64,000 bases of DNA from Algoriphagus sp. TR-M9 (GCF_027594545.1 NZ_CP115160.1:4274501-4338500), one strand, 5' to 3'. Counted from the stretch's first letter, positions 26,417-35,117 are shown. Numbers and translations: made by a program. Notes: generated from the sequence alone by a model not told the origin.

Positions 26417-26968
26417 TTATTCTACTGGTCCTGGAGTGACACTTATTAACTCCAACTCAAACATAATCGGAGAATTTGCTGGAATAGATCCACTTCCCTG
26501 TCTTCCGTATGCAAATAAAGAAGGGATAAATACCGTAGCTTTATCTCCTACTTCCATTTGTCCTGCTCCATATTCGAAACCTGATATAAGGAAATTATAA
26601 CCTATAGGAAATACCAAGGGTTCGTAATCTCTTGAAGAAGAATAAATACCTGCATCTACTGCCACATCTTCTAGGGAGGTATCAAATACCTGGTTGGTCA
26701 GCAATCGGCCTACATAGTTTACACTTAATGTATCACCAGCCTCTACACCAACACCACTTTCCGAGACCTCTTGCCATATCACTCGTAGTCCAGTATTCTC
26801 ATCATGCACCTCTTTTACATTCACGATAGAGTTGTTAGCCAAGTATTCTTCAATTGACGCTTTGTCATTAGCAAGGATAACTTCATCAGTCGCCTCATCA
26901 TCGATACAGGAAATCATAGCCATACTCCCTGCCAGTAGGCTTAGGATTGTAAATACTCTAATTTTCAT
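26417..26968 (-). CDS. FKBP-type peptidyl-prolyl isomerase lipoprotein (second of three)
   Basis: 183 residues with a lipoprotein signal (MISCIDD; Cys about 21) and one FKBP domain (NYVGRLLTNQVFDTS, ISGFEYG, FIPSLFAYGRQGSG, ANSPIMFELELI). It is similar in size and layout to the downstream gene, which suggests tandem duplication. The active-site Trp region reads LISGFEYGAGQM instead of the usual VIPGW(D/S), so the pocket residue is Phe and activity may be weak. Confidence 0.9.
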   Translation of the reverse strand: MKIRVFTILSLLAGSMAMISCIDDEATDEVILANDKASIEEYLANNSIVNVKEVHDENTGLRVIWQEVSESGVGVEAGDTLSVNYVGRLLTNQVFDTSLEDVAVDAGIYSSSRDYEPLVFPIGYNFLISGFEYGAGQMEVGDKATVFIPSLFAYGRQGSGSIPANSPIMFELELISVTPGPVE

Positions 26969-27014
26969 TCTAGTTGGTTTTTGTTTTGTTTTAGATATGA
27001 ACCGTAGACGATGC

Positions 27015-27941
27015 CTATTCTACATCCGCTACATCTACATCAAAAACAAGTACAGAATTAGCTGGAATCATGGCACCGGCTCCGTTTTCGCCATAGGCTA
27101 AAGGAGAAGGAATCAGGAATTTACCTTTAGATCCCTTTTTCAGAAGAAGTAATCCTTCATCCCAGCCCGGAATCACCTGACCCATACCTACTGTCACTGG
27201 AAGTGGCTCGTAGCTTGGTCTGTTCTCGTTGAAGATATCGTGCTCTTTGGCCAAGGCCTCTATAGAAGTGTCGAATAAAGTACCATCAAGCAAGTAACCT
27301 GCATAATCCACATGCATGGTAGTACCTGGAGTTACCGGATCACCGGTACCTTCTTCTTCGATCACATAGTACAATCCGCTTTCTGTTTTCTGGGCATTTA
27401 AGCCTTTCTCAGCGATATAGTCTTGGATGATTTTATCTTCTTCTACCAGTCTTTCCTTAGCTCTTTCGGCTTTCTTTTCATCCTCAGCAGCCATCACTTT
27501 TTCAAAATAAGCTTGGATAGCCTCTTCGTTCATGATCTCAAAAGCTCCCAGTCTCACTTTGATCATATCTTCTTCTTTCAGAAAAGGAGGGAAGTTATTT
27601 CCAAAAATCACCTTAGCATTAGCTTCGAAAGCAATGCTATCCCCTTTGCGAAGTCCTTTGAAGATTTCGTCCATACCGTTAGTTACCGGCATGGAATCAT
27701 TGGCCATTAGATAGCCCGGAAAAGGCTGGTCATTGGTAGAGTAAATAACAGAGTCAGACGCTGTGCTGATCTCAAGATTATATAGCAAAAACTCCCCGTT
27801 CGGAGCTTTTTCATTTCCTTCTTTTACGTAGGTATATTCTATACCGTCGTTTTCGGTGACTTTAGTTTTTTTACATGCAGTCAAAGTACCTATTCCCACC
27901 AGGAGAACCAGGATCGCCAAAAGGCTTTTGGAGTTTTTCAT
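27015..27941 (-). CDS. FKBP-type peptidyl-prolyl isomerase lipoprotein, two-domain (first of three)
   Basis: 308 residues from the ATG at 27941 (MKNSKSLLAILVL, lipobox LTACKK). A longer frame upstream would run into the nrnA stop and lacks a signal, so it is rejected. Residues about 40-150 look like a degenerate FKBP-like domain (GEFLLYNL, DEIFKGLRKGDSIAF). A charged helical linker (EDEKKAERAKERLVEEDK) leads to a canonical C-terminal FKBP domain (VDYAGYLLDGTLFDTS, VIPGWDEGL, LIPSPLAYGENGAG). The gene lies 43 bp after nrnA. Confidence 0.9.
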   Translation of the reverse strand: MKNSKSLLAILVLLVGIGTLTACKKTKVTENDGIEYTYVKEGNEKAPNGEFLLYNLEISTASDSVIYSTNDQPFPGYLMANDSMPVTNGMDEIFKGLRKGDSIAFEANAKVIFGNNFPPFLKEEDMIKVRLGAFEIMNEEAIQAYFEKVMAAEDEKKAERAKERLVEEDKIIQDYIAEKGLNAQKTESGLYYVIEEEGTGDPVTPGTTMHVDYAGYLLDGTLFDTSIEALAKEHDIFNENRPSYEPLPVTVGMGQVIPGWDEGLLLLKKGSKGKFLIPSPLAYGENGAGAMIPANSVLVFDVDVADVE

Positions 27942-27984
27942 AAAGAGTATTGATTTTTCAAGGTAATAATCGGGAGATTGTGCA

Positions 27985-29028
27985 TCAGTTCGCGGTGACC
28001 GGATCAGCCTGGAATATCTCATCCTGATGGTCTTTCACCAGGGTTTCAAATAGTTCCACGGTTTCTTTCAGTGACAGATTGGACTTCCCTCCGGAAGCAT
28101 TTTTATGTCCTCCTCCATCGAAGTATTTGGCTGCAAACTTATTGACTGCCACTTCACTGGAAGATCTGAAAGAGATTTTGATTCCGTCTTCACGTTCTGA
28201 AAACAAAGCCGCCAGTTTAATCCCGTCCAAAGATAGTGCATAATTGACCAATCCTTCAGTATCTCCGGTACGGCTTTGATATTTTTTAAGATCTTTTTTG
28301 CTGATGGCAAAGTAAGCCATGTGGAGATCCTCATGCACCACCAGTCTGCGGCTGATCGCAAAACCTATGAATTTCAGACGGTTCACTGAATTGGAATCAT
28401 AGATCCAATTGGCGATCTGCGAGGTATCTGCGCCCAAGTCCAGGAGTTCGGCTACCACCAAGTGGACATTTTTGGTGGTATTTGGATGTCTGAACCCCCC
28501 TGTATCTGTCATAATGCCCGCGTAAAGGCATTCTGCGATATCCTTATCCAGTAGTTTCTCGTCCCCAAGGGCCACGATGAGTTCATATACCTGCTCACAG
28601 GTGGCTGCGGCTTCGGTGCTCCATACCCGGAAATCTGCAAAATCCTCAGGATCCTGATGATGGTCTATATTGACGATGTATGCATCCGACTTGCGGATCA
28701 TTTCGCCTAGTTCGTTGACTCGTGATAAGCAAGAGAAATCCAGACAGATTATAATATCCGCATCTTCCAGTGAATTGGTGGCAGCCTGGGTATGATCGGG
28801 ATTGCTGAAATCCAGTACCTCATCGTTGCCTTTCATCCAGTTCAGGAAGGAAGGGTAATCGGTCGGAGTCACCACAGTTACCTCATGTCCTTTCTTGGTC
28901 AGGTAGTTTGCCATTCCCAACGAAGAACCCAATGCATCGGCATCGGGTTTGACATGAGTGGTGATGAATATTTTTTTGGGTGAAGAAATCTCTCTCTTAA
29001 ACGAGGCTAAAGCTTCCATTTTATACAT
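27985..29028 (-). CDS. nrnA: DHH-family nanoRNase/pAp phosphatase
   Basis: A 347-residue DHH-DHHA1 phosphoesterase. N-terminal motifs are THVKPDADALGSSLG (metal Asp pair) and IVNIDHHQDP (the DHH triad). The C-terminal DHHA1 domain ends with FDGGGHKNASGGK. NrnA-type enzymes degrade 2-5 nt RNA and 3'-phosphoadenosine 5'-phosphate. Bacteroidota commonly lack Orn, so this is likely the main oligoribonuclease. It heads an operon with three FKBP lipoproteins. An ATG three codons downstream (MEALASF) is also possible. Confidence 0.9.
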   Translation of the reverse strand: MYKMEALASFKREISSPKKIFITTHVKPDADALGSSLGMANYLTKKGHEVTVVTPTDYPSFLNWMKGNDEVLDFSNPDHTQAATNSLEDADIIICLDFSCLSRVNELGEMIRKSDAYIVNIDHHQDPEDFADFRVWSTEAAATCEQVYELIVALGDEKLLDKDIAECLYAGIMTDTGGFRHPNTTKNVHLVVAELLDLGADTSQIANWIYDSNSVNRLKFIGFAISRRLVVHEDLHMAYFAISKKDLKKYQSRTGDTEGLVNYALSLDGIKLAALFSEREDGIKISFRSSSEVAVNKFAAKYFDGGGHKNASGGKSNLSLKETVELFETLVKDHQDEIFQADPVTAN

Positions 29029-29256
29029 TTAGCTGCTTTTTGGCTCTTGTAGTCCGCAAAGGTCAGGAAATTTTTGACAATTCCCAATTATAGTAGTGTG
29101 CTGATAATTAATAAGATAAGTCCTTACCTGACTAAAACATCTATTGAACCAGCTGAATTTCTCATGAATGGAAAAATTATAAAGGTTATATCCTTGCCTC
29201 AACAAGTTAAAAAGCGTTCAATATTAAGCAGCTATTTTGATAATCTGTGCTTTCAT

Positions 29257-30318
29257 TCATTTAAAATTGAACAAATAAACGTCGGGGTCTGCCTCATATG
29301 AAAGACCAAACATTCTATCGTTTTCTTCATCTATAGCCATAGAAATGATAGGCTGTTTAAACTGATAAACTTTTTCTATTATTCCTTGATAACTCATAAT
29401 GAATAGTTTAGAATTGTATCCTAGCTCCCCAAGCTTCCTCCCCGGTTCTCCAAAATAAAGCAAGTATATATAATTATCGCCTGGATAGCTATCCAAATAA
29501 AAGGCTTTGTTATTACGGTTGACATTAGGCATTGGGTATCCAAGTGAATAATCTACAGTATATTCTGGGTAAGAGTTTTCAGGTCCACTTATTTGGATCA
29601 TTTCATGAGTTTCCAAATCAACGATTTCTATATAATCTCTCTGGGAACCTGCAACTACTCCTATTCGTTTAGACAAGTTTACGTGTTTTTTACCTTGATG
29701 TAAACTAGAGAAAACACTAGACGGCACCCCTGGTCGATCCGCATAATCTTGCCACTTTCCCCACGTTGCGATAGTGTCTCCTTTTATTGAAAGCTCAAAA
29801 TACTGATCCTCATGGTCGACCATATTTGCCCATACAGTACTATCAGACGCCCAGGTCATATCTGCCACATAGTAGAAGGGCTCTAAACGACTGTATTCTT
29901 TATCAGCTAAAAAACTGGAATCATGAAGATCAAATCTATAATAAGATTTCTGCTGAAGATCATATGCCCAAAACTTGCCTGGCTCTCCACGATCTTCCAT
30001 CTTCCTGACATTTGTCAATTCACCAGGACCAAATCCATTGTAACCCTTAGAATTAACTAACCTAAAATTTTCATCCTCCTTATAGATGTGTATTTGAAAC
30101 TCATTACTTGTCTCAGATACTACAAGCATCCCTTCTTTGTACAAAAGGCCTCTAGGGTCTAAAAAACCGTCAAGCCTCAACTTTTCTCCATTGATTTCCT
30201 TCGCGTCGGGAAGATCTTCCCATGTAAATTGTGTAAAATTTTCAAAACTGCGGTCTGCTTTCTGACTACAGCTAGTGAGATTAAATATAAGAAAGTATAT
30301 AAAAAATAATTTTTTCAT
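29257..30318 (-). CDS. BF3164-family 6-bladed beta-propeller lipoprotein
   Basis: 353 residues with a lipoprotein signal (LIFNLTSCSQK; Cys17) followed by an all-beta body. The conserved GFGPGEL turn lies near residue 97, and repeated blade-like segments follow (FWAYDLQQKSYYRFDL, DYIEIVDLETHEMIQ, YIYLLYFGEPG, and MAIDEENDRMFGLSYEADPDVYLFNFK read in two parts). TolB-like/BF3164 proteins are common uncharacterised surface lipoproteins in Bacteroidota. They are often encoded next to short secreted peptides, as here: the Cys-rich peptide gene lies 57 bp upstream on the same strand, with a hairpin between. Confidence 0.82.
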   Translation of the reverse strand: MKKLFFIYFLIFNLTSCSQKADRSFENFTQFTWEDLPDAKEINGEKLRLDGFLDPRGLLYKEGMLVVSETSNEFQIHIYKEDENFRLVNSKGYNGFGPGELTNVRKMEDRGEPGKFWAYDLQQKSYYRFDLHDSSFLADKEYSRLEPFYYVADMTWASDSTVWANMVDHEDQYFELSIKGDTIATWGKWQDYADRPGVPSSVFSSLHQGKKHVNLSKRIGVVAGSQRDYIEIVDLETHEMIQISGPENSYPEYTVDYSLGYPMPNVNRNNKAFYLDSYPGDNYIYLLYFGEPGRKLGELGYNSKLFIMSYQGIIEKVYQFKQPIISMAIDEENDRMFGLSYEADPDVYLFNFK

Positions 30319-30331
30319 AATGAGTAAGGAA

Positions 30332-30363
30332 AGAGGCTGCCTCCAATAAAAGAGATAGCCTCT
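30332..30363 (-). promoter_or_regulatory. Hairpin between the peptide gene and the propeller gene
   Basis: AGAGGCT pairs with AGCCTCT across an 18-base loop, followed on the minus strand by TTTCC. It may be a weak terminator or processing site allowing more peptide than propeller mRNA. This is inferred from position only. Confidence 0.4.
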
Positions 30364-30375
30364 ATTGAAAATTAA

Positions 30376-30579
30376 TTAACCTTCACCATCTTCATCAAGT
30401 GTACAAGTATCCCTACCAGACGTCCAAACCGACTCTGGAATATTCATTCCGATGGGGTGAAAACAAGAATTTGGAATGTCTTTACAACATAATCCTCCCC
30501 ATTCATTTGCTTCTACTGGTGATGGCTGAAACGAAATCGCTCCTGCGATCATCACCAACGCTACTAACAATTTTTTCAT
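30376..30579 (-). CDS. Small secreted cysteine-containing peptide
   Basis: A 67-residue peptide with a clear signal sequence (MKKLLVALVMIAGAIS) and a likely cut after VEA (about residue 24). The mature peptide of about 43 residues has four Cys at 31, 32, 39 and 59 (CC-x6-C-x19-C) and an acidic tail. The SPVEANE stretch and the adjacent BF3164 propeller recall the NVEALA-type peptide genes of Bacteroidota, but the NVEALA motif itself is not present, so this is analogy. The start is certain: no other ATG, and the leader begins MKK. Function is unknown; a secreted signal, a propeller ligand or a bacteriocin-like factor are possibilities. Confidence 0.7.
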   Translation of the reverse strand: MKKLLVALVMIAGAISFQPSPVEANEWGGLCCKDIPNSCFHPIGMNIPESVWTSGRDTCTLDEDGEG

Positions 30580-30778
30580 AAAACTGGGATTTTGGTTAAA
30601 AGATCTCCGAATTTAAAAAAAATGAATTATCCAAAAAATCACAAGGTAAGTACCCACGATTTCCTAAAGGGTTTATCCAATTCAGAACATGGCTAGTTGA
30701 ATGATTTTCATCTCACTGTATTTGAACAAAATAGCCGTTAATTCCCGCTAATTTTTCGGATTACTATTGGGATTCCAC

Positions 30779-30786
30779 TATTTTTG
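30779..30786 (+). promoter_or_regulatory. Bacteroidota -7 element of ndk
   Basis: TATTTTTG matches the TAnnTTTG -7 consensus and lies 32 bases before the ndk ATG. A clear -33 TTTG is not visible at the expected distance; TTTTCGG lies nearby. Confidence 0.4.
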
Positions 30787-30818
30787 CGCCCGATTTAAAC
30801 CAATGAAATACCAATAAC

Positions 30819-31241
30819 ATGGCAACTAACAGAACATTCACCATGATCAAGCCTGACGCATTTGCGGCAGGAAATTCTGGAGCTATCCTTAAAATGATCG
30901 AAGAAGCAGGCTTCAAAATCGTAGCCATGAAAGCTACCCAATTGACTCCGGCTCTAGCTGGTAAATTCTACGAAGTTCACGCAGAAAGACCTTTCTACGC
31001 TGATCTTTGCGCTTATATGTCTTCTGGACCTATCATCGCGGCGATACTGGAAAAAGAAAATGCAGTAGAAGATTTCAGAAAACTCATCGGCGCTACCAAC
31101 CCTGCCGATGCAGCAGAAGGAACTATCCGTAAGATCTTCGCTAAGTCTATCGAAGCCAATGCAGTACACGGTTCTGACTCAGACGAAAACGCAGCTATCG
31201 AAGGGGCATTCTACTTCTCTCAAACAGAAAGAATAGGTTAA
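30819..31241 (+). CDS. ndk: Nucleoside diphosphate kinase
   Basis: 140 residues; transfers the terminal phosphate of ATP to other NDPs through a phospho-His intermediate. The catalytic His is His117 in NAVHGSDS. The nucleotide site starts with [10 protein letters not shown] (about 6-15). Length equals that of standard NDKs. It is monocistronic, with a strong terminator about 20 bp after the stop. Confidence 0.97.
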   Translation: MATNRTFTMIKPDAFAAGNSGAILKMIEEAGFKIVAMKATQLTPALAGKFYEVHAERPFYADLCAYMSSGPIIAAILEKENAVEDFRKLIGATNPADAAEGTIRKIFAKSIEANAVHGSDSDENAAIEGAFYFSQTERIG

Positions 31242-31261
31242 TTCTACAGAAAATAATTTCG

Positions 31262-31290
31262 AAAGCACCTCAATTTGGGGTGCTTTTTTT
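31262..31290 (+). terminator. Terminator of ndk
   Basis: AAAGCACC pairs with GGTGCTTT, followed by a further run of T (seven in total). Confidence 0.88.
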
Positions 31291-31311
31291 GATTAAAGTC
31301 AATTTTGATTT

Positions 31312-31354
31312 AACCGCAGGGAGCGCAGAGGTTTCACGGAGGGCGCAGAGAAGT
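31312..31354. repeat. Dispersed CGCAGAG-type intergenic repeat
   Basis: The stretch beginning AACCGCAGGGAGCGCAGAG and ending GGGCGCAGAGAAG holds two copies of the GCGCAGAG unit. I recall this word as a widely dispersed non-coding repeat in many bacterial genomes; only one occurrence is seen in this window. Confidence 0.5.
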
Positions 31355-31380
31355 GTTATTCATCTTTTCTAGAACTTAGA

Positions 31381-31917
31381 CTAGTTCATCCCAATCCAGT
31401 CCCGTAAGGGTCCAACTACAGGTAGCTATAATGAATTGAGAAGTGGAAGCTGTGCCTTTAAGTACAGCCCTCAAAAATTCAGTAATTTTAATCACTGAGC
31501 ACACGGCGGATAACACAAAGGCCACAATTCTGGATTTTCCTACTTTTCCATTATCCAGACTAGTTTGCCCCAATTCAGTCCCGGTAGGGACCAACTATGG
31601 CTAGATAAATTGAATTAAGTAGTAGTAGCTGTGCCTTTAGGTACAGCCCTCAAAAATTCAGTAATTTTAATCACTAAGCACACGGCGGATAACACAAAGG
31701 CCACATGTCTGGATTATCCTACTTTTCCATTATCCAGACTAGTTTGCCCCAATTCAGTCCCGTTAGGGACCAACTATGGGTAGCTATAATGAATTGAGAA
31801 GTGGAAGCTGTGCCTTTAAGTACAGCCCTCAAAAATTCCGTAATTTTAATCACTAAGCACATGGCGGATAACACAAAGGCCACATTTCTGGATTATCCTT
31901 TTTCTCCAGAAGCCCTA
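31381..31917. repeat. Three tandem copies of a 179-bp repeat with conserved hairpins
   Basis: Copies start at 31381, 31560 and 31739, an exact 179-bp period; the third decays after about 31900. Each copy carries three foldable elements: GTCCC-n4-GGGAC type, GCTGTGCC-TTTA-GGTACAGC type and AAAATT-n4-AATTTT type. Changes between copies are few and scattered. The element lies in a 956-bp gap between ndk and nirB that holds no convincing gene; short frames within it are repeats of themselves and lack family features. The palindromic words resemble REP-like elements of Bacteroidota, which is recollection rather than a match I can run. Downstream of the repeat the gap becomes the nirB regulatory region. 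Confidence 0.85.
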
Positions 31918-32000
31918 GAGTCAAAAGTCTCCCCTCTGCTACTCAGGAACATCCACTGTTTTCAGGCAAATTCCACATTTTACTTAAAAACCAAACCACT

Positions 32001-32036
32001 TACGTACGCCAGACACTTAGTATGAAAAAATACGTA
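32001..32036. promoter_or_regulatory. Two TACGTA sites upstream of nirB
   Basis: TACGTA occurs at 32001-32006 and 32031-32036, with TACTTA at 31981. The same hexamers make up the operator copies nearer the nitrate-gene starts, so these may be auxiliary sites. Confidence 0.4.
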
Positions 32037-32110
32037 TGAAGCTGATTCCAATATAAAAATAGACCTTAAAACCACATCAATAGCACTTTTTCACTTTAAT
32101 AGCTATTTAA

Positions 32111-32135
32111 AATTACTTATTTAAATTAAGTAATT
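32111..32135. promoter_or_regulatory. 25-bp perfect palindrome in the nirB promoter region
   Basis: AATTACTTA (32111-32119) and TAAGTAATT (32127-32135) form a perfect inverted repeat with a 7-bp spacer, 62-86 bp before the nirB ATG. The arms contain TACTTAT, which fits the NarL heptamer TACYYMT, here facing inward. It is likely an activator site. Confidence 0.5.
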
Positions 32136-32156
32136 ATTCAAGAAACTCTTTCTAAT

Positions 32157-32178
32157 TACGTATTTATACTTATATTTG
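32157..32178 (+). promoter_or_regulatory. Shared nitrate-regulon operator and -7 element of nirB
   Basis: TACGTA-TTTA-TACTTA (32157-32172) overlaps the -7 element TATATTTG (32171-32178). The operator ends 25 bp before the nirB ATG. An identical 16-mer precedes the nitrate transporter and moeA, and a perfect palindromic version precedes the porin gene. A further TACGTA sits at 32189-32194, just before the start codon. Confidence 0.7.
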
Positions 32179-32197
32179 AGCTCTAAATTACGTAGCC

Positions 32198-34708
32198 ATG
32201 CAGAAAGTTATTGTCATAGGAAATGGAATGGTAGGGTATAAGTTCTGCGAAAAACTCGCCGCCCACCCACTTAGAGATCAATTTCAGATCACTGTTTTCG
32301 GTGAAGAATCCAGGCCCGCTTACGATCGTGTCCACCTAAGCGAATATTTCACGCTAGACTCAGCAGACAAACTGCTACTGGCATCGAGAAACTGGTACGA
32401 TGAAAATCAGATTACCCTAAGAACCGGGGAAATGATCACTGACATCGAAACCAAATCCAAACGCGTGCTTACCCATAAGCATGAGTATTTCGAGTATGAC
32501 TATCTGATTTTAGCCACAGGCTCTTCCTGCTTTGTCCCAACCATCAAAGGAGTGGACAAACCGGGCGTATTTATCTACAGAACCATAGAAGACCTGGATG
32601 CCATCAAGGACTACGCCCAAAAATTAAAGAATGAAGGCAAATTCAAAGCTTCGGTTCTTGGAGGCGGACTGCTAGGACTGGAAGCAGCAAATGCAGCAAA
32701 AGAACTGGGCATGCAAACAGACGTCATCGAATTTGCCCCGCGTCTCATGCCCAGACAATTGAACCAGGCAGCGAGCGACATGCTGCAAAACAAGATTGAA
32801 AGCCTCGGCATCAAGGTGCATCTAGGCAAAAATTCCCAAGAAATCGTAGGCGAGGACGGTATTGAGCAAATCGATTTTACTGACGAAACCACGCTAAAAA
32901 CCGATATGCTGATCATCTCCGCAGGCATTCGACCTAGGGATGAATTGGCAGTGAAAAGTGGCTTGAAAACCGGTGAGCGCGGTGGAGTTTATGTAAATAA
33001 CAAAATGGAAACCTCCGACCCGGCGATCTACGCTATCGGAGAAGTGGCACTTTATAACAATGGAATCTACGGACTAGTCGCGCCAGGTTATGAAATGGCG
33101 GGAGTCGCTGTAGAACAAATCACCGGCGGGGAAAAGCTGATGAGTCCTACTATAGACATGTCCACCCAACTGAAACTCGTCGGTACAGAAGTAGCTTCTT
33201 TTGGCGATCCATTTATAGAAAATGAAAACGTCACCGCGATAGTTTATGAAAATAAGCAACGCGGAGTCTATAAAAGAATCAATATCGCCAAGGATGGATC
33301 CAAGCTTCTTGGTGGGATCATGGTGGGTGATTCTTCAGATTACAATACCCTTTTCCAGCTGTACATCAATGCGATGAAGCTTCCTGAGAATCCTGAAGAT
33401 TTGATCTTAGGCTCTAGAGGTGGAGAAAGCAAAAGCGCGCTGGGATCTGTGTTGGATCTTCCGGACACGGCTCAGATTTGTTCCTGTGAGGCGGTCTCCA
33501 AAGGCGCAATTTGCGATTCCATCAGCAGTGGAGCCTGCTGTTCTTTCACAGATGTAGTGAAAAGCACCAAAGCTTCCAGTTCCTGCGGTGGCTGTAAACC
33601 TATGGTGACGGACCTGGTGAATGCCACACTGAAGTCCATGGGACAAGAAGTCAAAGAAACCATCTGCGAGCACTTCGAGTACAGCCGGCAGGAATTGTAC
33701 GATCTGGTAAAGCTGCACAGCATTATGGATTTCGATGAAGCGCTGGACAAACATGGGAAAGGACACGGCTGTGAAACCTGCAAGCCGGTTTTAGCTTCGA
33801 TATTTGCCAGTATTTACATGGAAACCGCTAATCGTCAGGCTCCTATCCAGGATTCAAACGATAGATTTCTGGCAAATATTCAGAGAAACGGCTCTTATTC
33901 CGTCGTGCCTAGAGTTCCGGGAGGAGAGATTACTCCTGAGAAATTGATGGTGCTGGGACAAGTGGCAAAGAAATACGATCTCTATACCAAAATCACCGGG
34001 GGCCAGCGAATAGACCTTTTTGGAGCGCAGCTTCATGAGCTTCCCATGATTTGGAAAGAGCTGATTGACGCGGGTTTCGAAAGTGGGCACGCCTATGGCA
34101 AATCACTTAGAACCGTAAAAAGCTGTGTGGGATCGACATGGTGTCGTTATGGCTTGCATGACAGCGTGAGTTTTGCGATCCGAATTGAGGAGCGATATAA
34201 AGGACTTCGCTCTCCCCACAAGCTCAAAGGCGGTGTATCCGGATGTATACGTGAATGCGCAGAGGCTAGAGGAAAGGACTTTGGCGTGATCGCGGTAGAA
34301 GGCGGATGGAACCTGTTTGTATGTGGCAATGGCGGAGCCACGCCAAAACACGCTGTTCTTTTGGCAGAAAAGCTAGACGACGAAACCTGCATCAAGTACC
34401 TCGATAGATTCCTGGTGTACTACATACGAACAGCCGCGCCCCTGCAAAGAACAGCCCCTTGGCTGGACAAATTGGAAGGAGGAATAGACTACCTGAAGAA
34501 GGTAATCGTGGAAGACAGCCTGGGAATCGGCGAGGAACTGGAAGCTGAAATGGAAGAATTGGTGCAGCGCTATGCCTGCGAGTGGAAAGAAGCCATAGAA
34601 GATCCTCAGATGATGAAGCGGTTCAAGCCATTTGTGAATTCTGATGAGACGGACGATAGCTTGGTATTCGTGCCAATGAGAGAACAAAAAATGCCTAGAC
34701 CTTGGTAA
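32198..34708 (+). CDS. nirB: Assimilatory nitrite reductase [NAD(P)H] large subunit
   Basis: An 836-residue cytoplasmic siroheme enzyme that reduces nitrite to ammonia with six electrons. Domains: FAD/NAD(P)H oxidoreductase (1-400; VIGNGMVGYKF, VLGGGLLGLEAA); BFD-like [2Fe-2S] domain near 425-470 (CSCEAVSKGAICDSI, SSCGGCKP); a second Cys-pair domain near 488-535 (GCETCKP); ferredoxin-like half domain near 565; and siroheme/4Fe-4S domain with Cys643-x5-Cys649 and Cys683-x3-Cys687. Length and order match NirB/NasD. It is the first gene of nirB-nirD-DUF4202-sensor kinase, preceded by the operator. Siroheme precursor supply is encoded by cobA in the opposite operon. Confidence 0.96.
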   Translation: MQKVIVIGNGMVGYKFCEKLAAHPLRDQFQITVFGEESRPAYDRVHLSEYFTLDSADKLLLASRNWYDENQITLRTGEMITDIETKSKRVLTHKHEYFEYDYLILATGSSCFVPTIKGVDKPGVFIYRTIEDLDAIKDYAQKLKNEGKFKASVLGGGLLGLEAANAAKELGMQTDVIEFAPRLMPRQLNQAASDMLQNKIESLGIKVHLGKNSQEIVGEDGIEQIDFTDETTLKTDMLIISAGIRPRDELAVKSGLKTGERGGVYVNNKMETSDPAIYAIGEVALYNNGIYGLVAPGYEMAGVAVEQITGGEKLMSPTIDMSTQLKLVGTEVASFGDPFIENENVTAIVYENKQRGVYKRINIAKDGSKLLGGIMVGDSSDYNTLFQLYINAMKLPENPEDLILGSRGGESKSALGSVLDLPDTAQICSCEAVSKGAICDSISSGACCSFTDVVKSTKASSSCGGCKPMVTDLVNATLKSMGQEVKETICEHFEYSRQELYDLVKLHSIMDFDEALDKHGKGHGCETCKPVLASIFASIYMETANRQAPIQDSNDRFLANIQRNGSYSVVPRVPGGEITPEKLMVLGQVAKKYDLYTKITGGQRIDLFGAQLHELPMIWKELIDAGFESGHAYGKSLRTVKSCVGSTWCRYGLHDSVSFAIRIEERYKGLRSPHKLKGGVSGCIRECAEARGKDFGVIAVEGGWNLFVCGNGGATPKHAVLLAEKLDDETCIKYLDRFLVYYIRTAAPLQRTAPWLDKLEGGIDYLKKVIVEDSLGIGEELEAEMEELVQRYACEWKEAIEDPQMMKRFKPFVNSDETDDSLVFVPMREQKMPRPW

Positions 34709-34726
34709 TCCTATAAGAATAAGTTC

Positions 34727-35104
34727 ATGGAAGAATTATTAAAACAATATCAAACAGTCGCAGAACAACAGGCCATCAACTGGGTGAGAGTAGGGCATAC
34801 AAGCGACTTTCCGGAAAATGCCGGTGCCTGTGTGAAGTATAACTCCAAGCAGATTGCTGTGTACTATTTCAGCAGAACAGATTCTTGGTATGCCTGCCAA
34901 AACCTCTGTCCGCACAAGATGGAAATGGTCCTATCACGAGGAATGACAGGAGATTCTCAGGGCATCCCAAAAGTAGCCTGTCCCCTTCACAAGAAGACCT
35001 TCTCACTAGAAGACGGTAGCAATCTGAACGGTGAAGCCTACAGCATAGCCACCTATCCGGTCAGGATTCAGGAGGGAAATGTATATATTGGATTCGCAGA
35101 TTAA
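34727..35104 (+). CDS. nirD: Nitrite reductase small subunit (Rieske-like)
   Basis: 125 residues with a Rieske-type fold. The two ligand clusters NLCPHK and VACPLHKKTF are both present with Cys and His, so a [2Fe-2S] centre is possible, whereas many NirD proteins have lost these ligands. It lies 18 bp after nirB and supports electron entry to the reductase. Confidence 0.92.
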   Translation: MEELLKQYQTVAEQQAINWVRVGHTSDFPENAGACVKYNSKQIAVYYFSRTDSWYACQNLCPHKMEMVLSRGMTGDSQGIPKVACPLHKKTFSLEDGSNLNGEAYSIATYPVRIQEGNVYIGFAD

Positions 35105-35117
35105 TCCAATTTGACAC

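Noticed and set aside
27942..28022. Extended N-terminus of the first FKBP gene
   Set aside because: It would overlap nrnA and lacks a signal peptide; the ATG at 27941 gives a proper lipobox.
31376..31594. Short minus-strand reading frame inside the tandem repeat
   Set aside because: It follows the repeat sequence, has no start context or family features, and is broken in the other copies.
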